From contig CAWCBG010000014.1 of the NCBI GenBank assembly GCA_963793845.1, positions 1,302,001 through 1,366,000 of the forward strand: 64,000 nucleotides of DNA, in the 5' to 3' direction. The position numbers and the translations under genes were made by a program. Below are positions 34,501-42,819 of this stretch, piece by piece. This stretch comes from CAWCBG01 sp963793845 (lineage in GTDB: Bacteria > Acidobacteriota > Terriglobia > Terriglobales > Acidobacteriaceae). Under the pieces are notes generated by a model. The model was not told where the DNA came from and ran no database searches. It saw nothing but the letters and a program-made list of their open reading frames with translations. Position 1 is the first letter of the stretch. The number at the start of each line of letters is the position of its first letter.

Positions 34501-34937
34501 CTAACCTCTACCGTGCTGTTTCGGGCTCCATTAACGCGGCGAACCAGTTGACCGGGCAGCTCGCGGCGATTCAAAAGGCGCTGCAGGAAACCCCCGAGGC
34601 AGATCAGCGGCTCGGCCCCGTGGCTGACTCCCTGGAGCAGCAGAATCGGGATATCCTGCGCGCTTTGCGTGGCGATGTTGTGCTGGCAAGACGAAGTATC
34701 AACGTGCCGACCTCGATCAATGATCGGTTGGAAGGGATCATGGAGGGTGAACGGTTCTCGAGCGGCAAGCCTACACAGACGCATGTGGACGCATACACCA
34801 TCGCGGCCGACGAATTCACCCAACAGCTGGCGAAGCTGCACACCCTGATTGACGTAGATCTGGCGAAACTGGAAAAGGAGATGGAGGCGGCGCGTGTGCC
34901 ATGGACTCCGGGCCGCGTGCCTAACTGGCCCCAGTAA
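31536..34937 (+). CDS. Large secreted BNR/sortilin-VPS10-like beta-propeller protein
   Basis: The protein has 1,133 residues from a TTG preceded by CTGGAG, a start that gives a clean signal peptide (LYRPLAGFVLFSLCFLFMAPLSAQ). A Lys-rich linker follows (about 35-70). Then come at least ten BNR/Asp-box repeats (SxDxGxxW: SEDGGKSW, TTDGGKSW, STDAGATW, SRDKGATW, SDDRGDSW, TEDGGATW, SNDAGRTW), which form two tandem seven-bladed propellers as in VPS10/sortilin or GH74 proteins. The C-terminal 300 residues are a beta-sandwich plus helical tail. GH74 catalytic residues cannot be confirmed. These proteins are common in Acidobacteria and Bacteroidetes; their ligand is unknown. Confidence 0.85.
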   Translation: MNSTRLYRPLAGFVLFSLCFLFMAPLSAQPQSADSEKQEPPTAKSKSSRKQKSEATKTKAEETPEQKPGAMTAETFSGLHFRLIGPAVASGRVIGFAVNPNNRAEYYVGVASGGVWKTSNGGTTWTPVFDNEGSYSIGAVVLDPHDPSVVWVGTGEGNSQRSVGYGDGVYLSEDGGKSWKNVGLKKSGNIGRMAMDPRDSKVVYVAAEGPLWGPGGDRGLFKTTDGGKSWNNVLTISENTGVVDVAIDPSDPDTVYAAAYQRRRHVFTMIDGGPESALYKSTDAGATWNKLKSGLPTEDMGRIGLAISPANPNVVYATVEAANAKGGIFRSRDKGATWEKRNDFDSTAFYYSQIVADPKNVDRIYVMNADERISDDGGKTLHKMNEANHHGDNHALWIDPDNTDYYLMGSDGGVYESFNRGDNWAFKANLPTVQFYDVAADNATPFYNVCGGTQDNFSWCGPSRTRNINGIMNSDWFVTTGGDGFRSQVDPEDPNTIYAESQYGVLVRYDKRTGEQVLIQPQEGQGQPPLRWNWDSPLIVSPHLHTRIYFGGNILFRSDDRGDSWKAISPDLTRQLDRDKLPVMGRVWGPDAVAKNQSTSFYGNIVSLAESPQKEGLIYVGTDDGLIQVTEDGGATWTKHEKFPGVPDMTYVSRLAASKHDINTVYAAFDNHKNEDFKPYLLKSNDAGRTWTSIVGDLPENGPVLAFAEDPVNPNLLFAGTEFGAFFSVNGGQKWIQMKGGLPTIPVRDMLVHPREGDLILATFGRGFYILDDITPLRQITPDKLQQNAALFPAKDALMYVERFPLGGPKKGFQGDAFYTADNPPYGAVFTYYLKDKIKTMKEQRQAAEKEAVKKGESLPYPTNDELRTEAEAPKPEIYLLVYDTSGAPIRRVDGSVDQGFHRVAWDLRYPAPTVQAGGGHDEEEEFPPAGAMGPLVLPGKYSVRLFEKADGKVTELGGLQSFSVVADGVGAVSEQDRAAREEFNRKVANLYRAVSGSINAANQLTGQLAAIQKALQETPEADQRLGPVADSLEQQNRDILRALRGDVVLARRSINVPTSINDRLEGIMEGERFSSGKPTQTHVDAYTIAADEFTQQLAKLHTLIDVDLAKLEKEMEAARVPWTPGRVPNWPQ

Positions 34938-34972
34938 TAATGAGGTCTAGGGAGGCAGCTCTGCCCTGAACC

Positions 34973-35425
34973 ATGGCGGGCGATCGCCAAGTCGCGTCGC
35001 AGATGCAGGGAAGAACGATCTCTTCGCGTGGTCTAACCGCCGTTGGCGTATTTCTGTTTTTCGGCGCGACGATGGCTTGTCTGGCCGGAACTACTTTGAC
35101 CTGGCCTGGAACAATGCTGGATCGGGCGTGGCGCGTGAATCCGGCGGCGTATGAGCAACTCGCCGGTTACGGAAGGATCATTGGCTTTGCGTTTTTCGCT
35201 CTCAGTGCAGTCCTGATATTGGCAGGGATCGGATGGTTCCAGCGACGAAGATGGGGTTGGCTCCTCGCGGTTGCGATCATTGCAACCCAGTTGCTGGGTG
35301 ATGGGGTGAACGTAATTCGCGGCGACTTCCTGCGGGGTATTTTCGGCATGACCGTCGCGGCGGCGTTGCTGTTTTACTTACTGCGGCCGCAGGTACGCAG
35401 GTCTTTCGCTTCGGACTTGCCGTGA
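34973..35425 (+). CDS. Small four-helix membrane protein
   Basis: This 150-residue protein has about four hydrophobic helices (AVGVFLFFGATMACLAG, IIGFAFFALSAVLILAGIGWF, WGWLLAVAIIATQLLGDGVNVI, GMTVAAALLFYLLR) separated by short charged loops. It follows the BNR gene by 35 bases on the same strand and may be co-transcribed. I do not recognise a family. Its size and topology resemble DoxX-like or DUF4345-type small membrane proteins, but no diagnostic motif is visible. Confidence 0.7.
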   Translation: MAGDRQVASQMQGRTISSRGLTAVGVFLFFGATMACLAGTTLTWPGTMLDRAWRVNPAAYEQLAGYGRIIGFAFFALSAVLILAGIGWFQRRRWGWLLAVAIIATQLLGDGVNVIRGDFLRGIFGMTVAAALLFYLLRPQVRRSFASDLP

Positions 35426-35546
35426 GTCTGCGATTCTCCTCAATTTTGCATGCTGCCGCCTTGGTTCGGGCGAGGGTTGGAGTGTAACATTCTGAAATGG
35501 TTTGGTTGCGCGGCCGACCATCACGTCAGGCGAAAAGGAGGAAGGT

Positions 35547-35918
35547 ATGACGGATTCGCGACGCACTATGTTGAAAACACTTGCCGGAGCTGCAGGATTT
35601 CTTGCCGCTGGACCGCACCTCTTTTCGTGGCAGCTGGGAATGAAGCCGCCGCAACCCCGTCCCTCGCCCAATGCTCCCGATCCCAATAATCCTACCGGTC
35701 TCGACGGACCGCAGGCCACCAAAGAAGCGCCGGTTATTCCTCCTGTCAATGCCAAGGAGATCAGGGACGATGTCGAGAAGATGTATGACCTGGTCACCGA
35801 GCTGAAGAAGCAGGTCGAAACAACGAATGTGGCCTCGACCTTGTCGATCAACGTTGTAAACAATGCGCACGAAATCGAGAAGCTGGCCAAGAAGGTAAAG
35901 AACCTCGCCAGGGGATAA
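35547..35918 (+). CDS. Small twin-arginine-signal protein with coiled coil
   Basis: This 123-residue protein has a strong AAGGAGG ribosome site (35534-35540) and the ATG at 35547. The N-terminus, DSRRTMLKTLAGAAGFLAAG, looks like a Tat signal. The mature part has a Pro-rich linker (PPQPRPSPNAPDPNNP) and a helical C-terminus with coiled-coil character (IRDDVEKMYDLVTELKKQVE ... AHEIEKLAKKVKNLA). It may be a periplasmic anchor or accessory of a larger Tat-exported protein. It converges with the TPR gene (10 bases apart). The function is unknown. Confidence 0.75.
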   Translation: MTDSRRTMLKTLAGAAGFLAAGPHLFSWQLGMKPPQPRPSPNAPDPNNPTGLDGPQATKEAPVIPPVNAKEIRDDVEKMYDLVTELKKQVETTNVASTLSINVVNNAHEIEKLAKKVKNLARG

Positions 35919-35927
35919 GCGCGCAGG

Positions 35928-37856
35928 TTAATGGCGTTGGGCCGGCACCGGACTATTCGATACCGAAACGTCCGCCGCGTCTCGTGGGCCTTGGTACGAC
36001 TGATTGCCTCGCAGGCTGCGCTGTTGCTCCGCCAGTGCGTTCAAGCGGGTGAAAATGACGCGCTGCTCCTCCGCCTGTTCAGGCTGGTTGGCCTTCGCAT
36101 AGGCCTTGGCAAGATTGAAGTGCACTTCCGGACTGTTCGGCGAAAGCTTGCTGGCCTGCTCCAGCTCACTTACCGACGCCGCGTCCTGACCCAAGTCGAG
36201 GTAGGCTCGACCCAGGAGGTAGTGGGCTTCTCCAGACTCCGGTGCGAGTTTGACAGCCTGCTTTGCGGGAGCCAACGCATCCTCAGATCGATGCTGGCGA
36301 AGTGCCAGCGATGCCAGCTGCAAATAAGGCAACTCGCTGCCGGGAGAGATCTTCAGCTCCTCGCGCATCTGCGACTCCGCCTGCTCGTACTGCGAGAGCG
36401 AAGCCAGCGCCACGCCGTAGGTGTAATGCAGAAAGGGCGTCGCGGGATATGCCTTGAGCAGTTGCTGGAATTTCGCGAAGGCCTCGTTATATTTGCTCTG
36501 GTGGAGCAGGGCGGCGATTTCTCCGGCGCTGACTACGAGCGCGTGCTTGGAAGGGGGCACCTGCTCGGGAAGCAGTGGCATTCGCAGCAACGACATACCG
36601 AGTGCGATTTGCGCATCGCTTGAGAGCGAGCCAGAGTCTGCTTCCGAAGCGAGTAACTCGGTCGCGGGCTTGAATTCGCCGGCACGGTTCAGCAGAGTGG
36701 CAAGGCGATACTTCGCAAGGCCGACCGCCTCCGCGCTTCCGCCAAAGCCGAGGTCGTTGCCACGACGCAGATGGATCAGCGCGTTGTCGTAGTCTTTCAG
36801 TTCGAATTCGCTGAGACCCATGACCGCCCAGGCGGTGCCGTTCTTTGGATCGCTTTCGACGTAGGCTTTCAGTTCCGCAATGGCTTCGGGATATTTGCCA
36901 GCCGAGTAATCCGACATCGCCCGGTTCCAATCCGCGGTCAGGGACTCCGGGGCTCCAGCCGTGCCTTGAGCGCTGCTCGCACGCGCATAACGCTGCGCGT
37001 CACTGGTCTGTCCCGTCGCCTCTTTTTGCGTCAGACTCTGAGCAATGCGTCGTTCGTCCGCCGCTTGTGCACTGTCGCCGCTCGCCTGCAAGGCCTGCGC
37101 CAAAGCCCGGTGCGCGGCAGGAACATCCGGGTAGCTCTTCACCAAAGCCTGCAACGCACTCACAGTCCGCGTTGTGTCATCTTGCGCCTGGATCGCTGCT
37201 GCCTCTCCAGCAGCCTGAATCAGAGCCTCGTGCGAAGGGTCGACCTGATCGGGTAGCAACGGAATGTGAAGTAAAGCCAGTCCCAGTGCATTCGTCACCT
37301 GAGGCGACATGTGGCTGTTGCCAAACGCCGCAAGAAGAACCTGCGTAGCCTGATCGAAGTTGCCGGCGCGAACGAGGAGCAATGCAAGGTGGTAGTCGGA
37401 AACGCGTGCGATCTCCGGATCGTCGGCGCTGCCCAGAGCGTGGCCCTTTTCCAGATGCTCCAGTGCATTCGCGTAATCCTTCGTCTCAAACTCACACAGG
37501 CCGAGAAAATTCCATCCAGGACCGAACTCCGGAGCAACCTGCGTGAGCTTCTTGAAGGTCTCGATCGCTTCCGAATAGTGGTCACCTTCATACTGCAGGC
37601 TGCCGAGATTCCACCAGCCTTCGGCCCAGTCAGGACGAATCGCCAGTGCGCCCTGGTAGGCGCGCATGGCTTCCTCAGGATGGTTCGCCTCTCGCGCTGC
37701 CGCCGCCGACTGCGCCAAAGCGTCGAAGCTCTCGGATTGGGTGGATCCCGACTGAGCGCGAGCCAACGGATGAAGACAAAGCAACGTCAAGCAAAGGAGA
37801 GCGAAGGGGATCAACCACCGGCCGGGCGGCGCGAACCATTGCAAGGGGAATTTCAT
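35928..37856 (-). CDS. Exported TPR-repeat protein
   Basis: The product is 642 residues from the ATG that gives a signal peptide (WLIPFALLCLTLLCLHPLARAQ). The rest is tetratricopeptide repeats in two blocks, about 45-250 and 300-610 (e.g. AEGWWNLGSLQYEGDHYSEA, AWAVMGLSEFELKDYDNALI, GEAHYLLGRAYLDLGQDAAS, PEVHFNLAKAYAKANQPEQA). The repeats duplicate each other, with two copies of the sequence LALLHIPLLPDQVDPS / MSLLRMPLLPEQVPPS, so the protein arose by internal duplication. It is divergent from the CRTAC1 gene 93 bases away and probably works with it. It is a scaffold or assembly factor by family. Confidence 0.88.
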   Translation of the reverse strand: MKFPLQWFAPPGRWLIPFALLCLTLLCLHPLARAQSGSTQSESFDALAQSAAAAREANHPEEAMRAYQGALAIRPDWAEGWWNLGSLQYEGDHYSEAIETFKKLTQVAPEFGPGWNFLGLCEFETKDYANALEHLEKGHALGSADDPEIARVSDYHLALLLVRAGNFDQATQVLLAAFGNSHMSPQVTNALGLALLHIPLLPDQVDPSHEALIQAAGEAAAIQAQDDTTRTVSALQALVKSYPDVPAAHRALAQALQASGDSAQAADERRIAQSLTQKEATGQTSDAQRYARASSAQGTAGAPESLTADWNRAMSDYSAGKYPEAIAELKAYVESDPKNGTAWAVMGLSEFELKDYDNALIHLRRGNDLGFGGSAEAVGLAKYRLATLLNRAGEFKPATELLASEADSGSLSSDAQIALGMSLLRMPLLPEQVPPSKHALVVSAGEIAALLHQSKYNEAFAKFQQLLKAYPATPFLHYTYGVALASLSQYEQAESQMREELKISPGSELPYLQLASLALRQHRSEDALAPAKQAVKLAPESGEAHYLLGRAYLDLGQDAASVSELEQASKLSPNSPEVHFNLAKAYAKANQPEQAEEQRVIFTRLNALAEQQRSLRGNQSYQGPRDAADVSVSNSPVPAQRH

Positions 37857-37949
37857 CGGCAGGCAGCCTGATATTGCGCAGAATACCATGATCGCAGCGG
37901 GACGCGCGTACGTCCGGAACTCTTCCGTCATGATATCGTGCTGTTGATC

Positions 37950-39674
37950 ATGCAGCGCAGACGGGAGGAACATTCCAGGCTCAAACATTTGATCTCTCGA
38001 CGGCATTTTCTGCAAGGCCTGACCGCTCTGGCGGGCGCTATTCCGCTCCGGGCAATTCCACTCGTGGGCGCTGCTTCAGCGGCGCCAACGGCGTTTGAAG
38101 AAGTTTCTGCCTCAGCCAGCGGCATTACCTGGGTACACACCGCCGGCAAGTCGAGCCAGAAATACCTGCCGGAAACCAGTGGCGCCGGGTGTGCTTTCCT
38201 CGACTACGATAACGATGGCTGGATGGACATCTATCTGGTCAATAGCGGCAAGAGCGACTTCTACGATCCGCCGCGACCGCTGCGCAATGCGCTCTATCGC
38301 AACAATCGCGACGGTACCTTCACCGACGTGACCGCAAAAGCCGGCGTCGTTGGCGGCGGTTATGGCATGGGCGTCGCAGTGGGCGATTACGACGGCGACG
38401 GCCTGCCGGATATTTATCTCACACAGTACGGACACAACATCCTCTACCACAACAACGGCGACGGCACCTTCACCGACGTGACCGACAAAGCCGGAGTGGC
38501 AGCGCCGGGATGGAGTTCCAGCGCCGTGTGGTTCGACTACGACAACGACGGCCGGCTCGATTTGTTTGTCTGTCAGTTCGCGGAGCTCGACAAAGAGACC
38601 GGCTGTGGGGTCGACAAAGACGGTGCGCATCACTACTGCATTCCGCGCATCTTCAAGCCGCGCCCAAGTTGGCTGTTCCACAACAATGGCGACGGCACCT
38701 TCACCGACGTCAGCCGGGAGGCGGGAATCGCCCAACATCTGGGCAAGGCCTGGGGCGTGGTCGCGACTGATATCAACAATGACGGTCGCATGGACCTGTT
38801 TGTGTCCAACGACACCGTGTCCAACTTTCTCTACGTGAATCGTGGCGGCAAGTTCGAAGAAGCCGGCCTCATCGCCGATGTTGCGTACAGCGCCGATGGA
38901 CGCGCGCGCTCCGGCATGGGTGTGGATTCGGCCGACTTCAACAACGACGGCTGGATGGACCTGTTCGTCGCAAACATCGATCAGGAGATTTTTTCTCTCT
39001 ACCGCAACAGCCGTGACGGCACCTTCGAAGACGTTGCCATGGAAGAGGGGATCGGCATGGCGACCCGCTGGATGAGCGGGTGGGGCTTGAAGTTCTTCGA
39101 CTACGACAATGACGGCCAGATGGACCTCATTCTGTCGAACGGCTTTCCCGACGACCTGGTCGAGCAGCTTTCCAGCGAGGTTACTTACAAGGAGCCGCTA
39201 CTGCTTTTCCAGAATACCGGCAAGTCTTTCAAGGATGTCAGTGCGCAGAGCGGTCCGGTGTTCGCGAAACACTTCGCGGCGCGCGGTCTCGCCATCGGCG
39301 ACTTCAACAATGACGGAGCTGTCGATGTGCTGATCAACAACAACGACGGCGCGCCAGTTTTGTTGCGCAACAATGTTGGCAAGCAGAATCACTGGCTCGG
39401 CTTGCAGCTTGCGGGAAAAAAGTCGAATCCTGACGCTATCGGAGCACTCGTAACCTATCACGCAGGCGATCTGAAGCGCTCGCGGATGAAAGTCGGTGGC
39501 GGAAGCTTTCTGTCGTCGCATGACCCGCGCATGGTTCTTGGCTTGGGCAGTCACGCGAAGCTCGACTGGCTGGAAGTGAAATGGCCGCAGCCCAGCGGCG
39601 CCGTCGAACGCTTCACCAATCTGCCGGTCGATCGCTACATCACGATCGTCGAGGGAAGCGGCAAGTGGAAGTGA
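37950..39674 (+). CDS. CRTAC1-type FG-GAP/VCBS repeat protein with ASPIC/UnbV domain (Tat-exported)
   Basis: The product is 574 residues from the ATG. The N-terminus has a Tat signal (SRRHFLQGLTALAGAIP). Seven DxDxDGxxD-type repeats follow (DYDNDGWMDIYL, DYDGDGLPDIYL, DYDNDGRLDLFV, DINNDGRMDLFV, DFNNDGWMDLFV, DYDNDGQMDLIL, DFNNDGAVDVLI), which form a calcium-binding integrin-type beta-propeller. HNNGDGTFTDVT linkers lie between them. The C-terminal ASPIC/UnbV domain spans about 480-565 (NHWLGLQLAGKKSNPDAIGALV ... WLEVKWPQPSG). The reaction, if any, is unknown. It lies between the divergent TPR gene and the convergent glycosidase. Confidence 0.9.
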   Translation: MQRRREEHSRLKHLISRRHFLQGLTALAGAIPLRAIPLVGAASAAPTAFEEVSASASGITWVHTAGKSSQKYLPETSGAGCAFLDYDNDGWMDIYLVNSGKSDFYDPPRPLRNALYRNNRDGTFTDVTAKAGVVGGGYGMGVAVGDYDGDGLPDIYLTQYGHNILYHNNGDGTFTDVTDKAGVAAPGWSSSAVWFDYDNDGRLDLFVCQFAELDKETGCGVDKDGAHHYCIPRIFKPRPSWLFHNNGDGTFTDVSREAGIAQHLGKAWGVVATDINNDGRMDLFVSNDTVSNFLYVNRGGKFEEAGLIADVAYSADGRARSGMGVDSADFNNDGWMDLFVANIDQEIFSLYRNSRDGTFEDVAMEEGIGMATRWMSGWGLKFFDYDNDGQMDLILSNGFPDDLVEQLSSEVTYKEPLLLFQNTGKSFKDVSAQSGPVFAKHFAARGLAIGDFNNDGAVDVLINNNDGAPVLLRNNVGKQNHWLGLQLAGKKSNPDAIGALVTYHAGDLKRSRMKVGGGSFLSSHDPRMVLGLGSHAKLDWLEVKWPQPSGAVERFTNLPVDRYITIVEGSGKWK

Positions 39675-39690
39675 TGCACGTGCCAGCCGC

Positions 39691-42600
39691 TCAGAATCCG
39701 TACTTCGCCACCACACTCTTTGTCTGCTTGCTGATGACGGCCAGGGCCGCATGTTCGGCCGCCAGGTGAAGCGTCAGGCGCGCGCCGGTCAGGTTGTCAC
39801 GCAGATCGATTTGCGCATGGTCTGCCGTGTCGGCGGTCATGATGTACAGCACGGAATCCTGAAGCACAGTCGCGTAAACCAGTACGCCTGGTGAGAGCGC
39901 AGTCTGCAACTCGAACGCGGGCTTCACGCCAATCCGGCCGGCCACGTAGTTGTAGAGCGTTGAGGCTGCATCGGTGCCCTGTGCCAACTCCACTGGATAG
40001 GCTGCCCAGAAAACGCGTCCCTGGCCGTAAGGCACTTCTTTGAGAGTCGCTCCGTCTCCAAAGCGCAGCGCATCCAGCCAGGTTTGCGCCTGCATGTCGA
40101 AAGAGAGCGGGATCGACAGGCCATCCGTTTTGATCTCGGCATTGTGGAAGGTGAGCGGCTCGATCGAGCCTTCCAGTTTCAGGTCGTTTCGGCGCGCGAT
40201 GTTTTGCCAATGCTCGTCGCGGCCGATAGGGCCTGTAATCAGCAGTGTTCCGCCGCCTCGCACGTACTTGAGCAGAGCCTGCCACGCAGCCTCGGTCAGG
40301 GCTTGCGGCGACGGAAGAATCGCAAGCTTGGGCGATCTAAGTTTGTCGATCTGGTTTTCGGCAATCACGTAGGGCGCAATGCGCGAGCCGTACGCCAGCG
40401 CCCGGATTGCCTTCCGCTGCGCCTCGACCTGCAGATCCTGAAGCACCGAAAACTGTGCCGCTTGCGAAGTGACGATCGCTACTTGTGGCGTCTCCGGATT
40501 GACAAGGTGGGGGCTCAGCGACTTGGCAAACGTGGCGAAACCGCGCAGCAGCGCGGCCTCAGGTTTCTCGGTGCCATCAGGCAGGACCGCGCCAATCGGC
40601 GTTTCATTAGCTTCGACCATGTACGAATTTGTATTCCACAGCCACTCGATCGCCCCGGAAGCCTGCACGAACGAGGTTGCGATCTTGCGCTCCAGTAGCG
40701 CAGCTTCATTCTGCGGAGTGCGTCGCGCCACTTCGTCGAGATTCAATTCGCGCTGCAGTCCAGTCTCCTGAATCAGGAGTGTCTTGCCGGGCTGCTTGGC
40801 CGCGATCGAGTCCCACAAGATGTAATCGTTCAGCCACCAGGAATGATTAGTAGTGAAGTCAACGTAAGGCGCCCAGTAGGACGGGGCCATGCGATCGACC
40901 AGCCCGCCCTCATCCTGGCCAATGGTGATGAGTTGCTGCGAGCCGGTGGCTCGGATGGTTTCGCGGAGCCCCTTCACCCAATTGGCGAAGCTCTCCTGCG
41001 CAAACAGGTAGAAGTCGTAAAGCTTCAGGGAATTGTGGCCGGTGTACATGCCACGCGGCGCGAACTCGCTCTCTTGTGGCAAGGGGATGGTTCCGGCGAC
41101 GACCTCCGGCGGAACATTCCATGCCGCCGCCAGTGCTGCCCGGTTGGGATAACGCTGGTTCAGCCAGTCATTCCACTGCGCAATTTCGAAACTGTCTCCG
41201 TTGGGCCTCATCTGCCAGAGGTGCTTGGAGAAGCTAGGCTCGTTGATGAGGTCCCAGGCGAGGTAAGGTACATCGTGAAAGCGGCCGGTTACGGCCGCAA
41301 CGACTGTCTTCTGGCGGCGAATCACGGCGGGATCCATGTAGGAGTTCGCGCCGCCGAATATGTCCGGCAGAAACGCGAAGAAGTTGAATTGCACCGGCAG
41401 GTTGTACTTGCGCTCCGTCATCAGAAAGGCTTCGATGGTGCGCAGAGTGCGCTCATAGGGCTGGCCGTCTTCGTCGAAGAACTTGTCCCAGCCCGTCCAC
41501 CAGCCGCTGCGGATCATGTTCAATCCAGCCCTATGAATCTGTGCCAGGTCGCGATCCCACACATACACATTGGGGTGCTCGAAGTAGAGGCGTTGAGCAT
41601 CGCTCGCCATGTAAGTTGTCCCGACAACCGCTAGGGGGTGGCCATCCACTTCGAAGTAATTCTGATTCACCGTGAGCTTCGGTCCCGACCGCAAGTAAGC
41701 TTCATCGCGAATCCAATACCCCGAGTGATACAACGCGCGTGGCTTGTCGCCATAGAAAAGTTCAGCCTCGATCACATGCAACCCTTTCGCCGAAGGCGCC
41801 GGCAGAATCACCGGCTGCGAGAGATCGAGCGTGATGGTCTGAACCGAACGCTGTGCCGGGTGGTCCTCGGGATAGGTTGTGATCTTAACGGTGGCGGCTG
41901 AGGTCAGAGGCCGTGCCGAATACCATTGCAGATCGAGTTCCACAGGCTCGCCCGGCAGATAAAGCGGCATCGCCGGGCGAGCGGTGAATTCCTCGCTGCC
42001 CTCCGCGGCGCGATCGGCCACGTTTCGAACCAATTCATCCTGGTCATAGAACGAGGACGTTATCTCGGAGTTCACAAAAATCCAGCGGCCACCGTCAAAG
42101 CCATTGCGGACGTGATCGATCTGTATGGCGGGAGCGGAAAGCTTCTGACCGTTCTTCACGCCCCATGCCAGCGCGTCGACCCGGGCATCCATCGAGCCGG
42201 CTGCTCCACCTCGATCGTAAAGAGCCACAGCGCTCAGCCGGATGATAGGACTGAATGCCTGCTTCCACTCGAAGGAGTGCGGATGAATGGTGAGTTCAGG
42301 GTTGGTTTCAAACTTCAGGCCGTCGGAGCCAGGAGTGGTCTGATACTGATCGATCATGAGCGGATGCGTAAAGCGCACGCTGTAGTCGCGCAGGTGCCAG
42401 CCAGCTGAGTCGTGGTAAGCGGAACGGGTAAAAGGGCGGCCGCCGATCACCAGCAGATCGCCCCCGCGTTGCAGGAATCCGTAGATGCCGGACCACGCCG
42501 CTTCAGGAAACGCCGAGCCATACGGCAGGACAAGTAGCTGAGTTGCAGGGTTGGTCAACAGAGAATCAAGCTGTTCGCTGGACGCGAAACGAATTCCCGG

Positions 42601-42789
42601 CAGCGCCTTCTCAAGCTGCCCCCGTGTTGGTGCTGCGGTGTCAGCGGCAGGGAAGCCGTCTTCGTAAAACACTACCGCGCCGGATGAGAGGTTCTGTGCA
42701 GCCATTGCCGTTGAACCTGCCAACAAGAGTGAGGCGCATGCGATTGCCGCAAGCGCGGAGATTCCGATCATCTTCACGTCAGCCCTCAT
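39691..42789 (-). CDS. Large secreted glycoside hydrolase, GH5/GH42-like (clan A)
   Basis: This 1,032-residue exported protein (signal peptide about 1-31) is built in parts. An N-terminal class I amidotransferase-like domain spans about 38-260 (LQRGGDLLVIGGRPF). A beta-sandwich follows (about 270-365). A clan A TIM barrel lies at about 375-720, with acid/base candidate E517 in WDLINEPS and nucleophile candidate E675 in LLIQETG. A second amidotransferase-like trimerisation domain (about 740-960, YVRGGGTLLITGPIG) resembles GH42 beta-galactosidases. The start is the third gene of a minus-strand run after LacI and the cytochrome, 30 bases behind the latter. Substrate cannot be read from sequence. 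Confidence 0.85.
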   Translation of the reverse strand: MRADVKMIGISALAAIACASLLLAGSTAMAAQNLSSGAVVFYEDGFPAADTAAPTRGQLEKALPGIRFASSEQLDSLLTNPATQLLVLPYGSAFPEAAWSGIYGFLQRGGDLLVIGGRPFTRSAYHDSAGWHLRDYSVRFTHPLMIDQYQTTPGSDGLKFETNPELTIHPHSFEWKQAFSPIIRLSAVALYDRGGAAGSMDARVDALAWGVKNGQKLSAPAIQIDHVRNGFDGGRWIFVNSEITSSFYDQDELVRNVADRAAEGSEEFTARPAMPLYLPGEPVELDLQWYSARPLTSAATVKITTYPEDHPAQRSVQTITLDLSQPVILPAPSAKGLHVIEAELFYGDKPRALYHSGYWIRDEAYLRSGPKLTVNQNYFEVDGHPLAVVGTTYMASDAQRLYFEHPNVYVWDRDLAQIHRAGLNMIRSGWWTGWDKFFDEDGQPYERTLRTIEAFLMTERKYNLPVQFNFFAFLPDIFGGANSYMDPAVIRRQKTVVAAVTGRFHDVPYLAWDLINEPSFSKHLWQMRPNGDSFEIAQWNDWLNQRYPNRAALAAAWNVPPEVVAGTIPLPQESEFAPRGMYTGHNSLKLYDFYLFAQESFANWVKGLRETIRATGSQQLITIGQDEGGLVDRMAPSYWAPYVDFTTNHSWWLNDYILWDSIAAKQPGKTLLIQETGLQRELNLDEVARRTPQNEAALLERKIATSFVQASGAIEWLWNTNSYMVEANETPIGAVLPDGTEKPEAALLRGFATFAKSLSPHLVNPETPQVAIVTSQAAQFSVLQDLQVEAQRKAIRALAYGSRIAPYVIAENQIDKLRSPKLAILPSPQALTEAAWQALLKYVRGGGTLLITGPIGRDEHWQNIARRNDLKLEGSIEPLTFHNAEIKTDGLSIPLSFDMQAQTWLDALRFGDGATLKEVPYGQGRVFWAAYPVELAQGTDAASTLYNYVAGRIGVKPAFELQTALSPGVLVYATVLQDSVLYIMTADTADHAQIDLRDNLTGARLTLHLAAEHAALAVISKQTKSVVAKYGF

Positions 42790-42819
42790 CAGTTGACCAT
42801 CCAGGTTTCCGCTGCCGCC

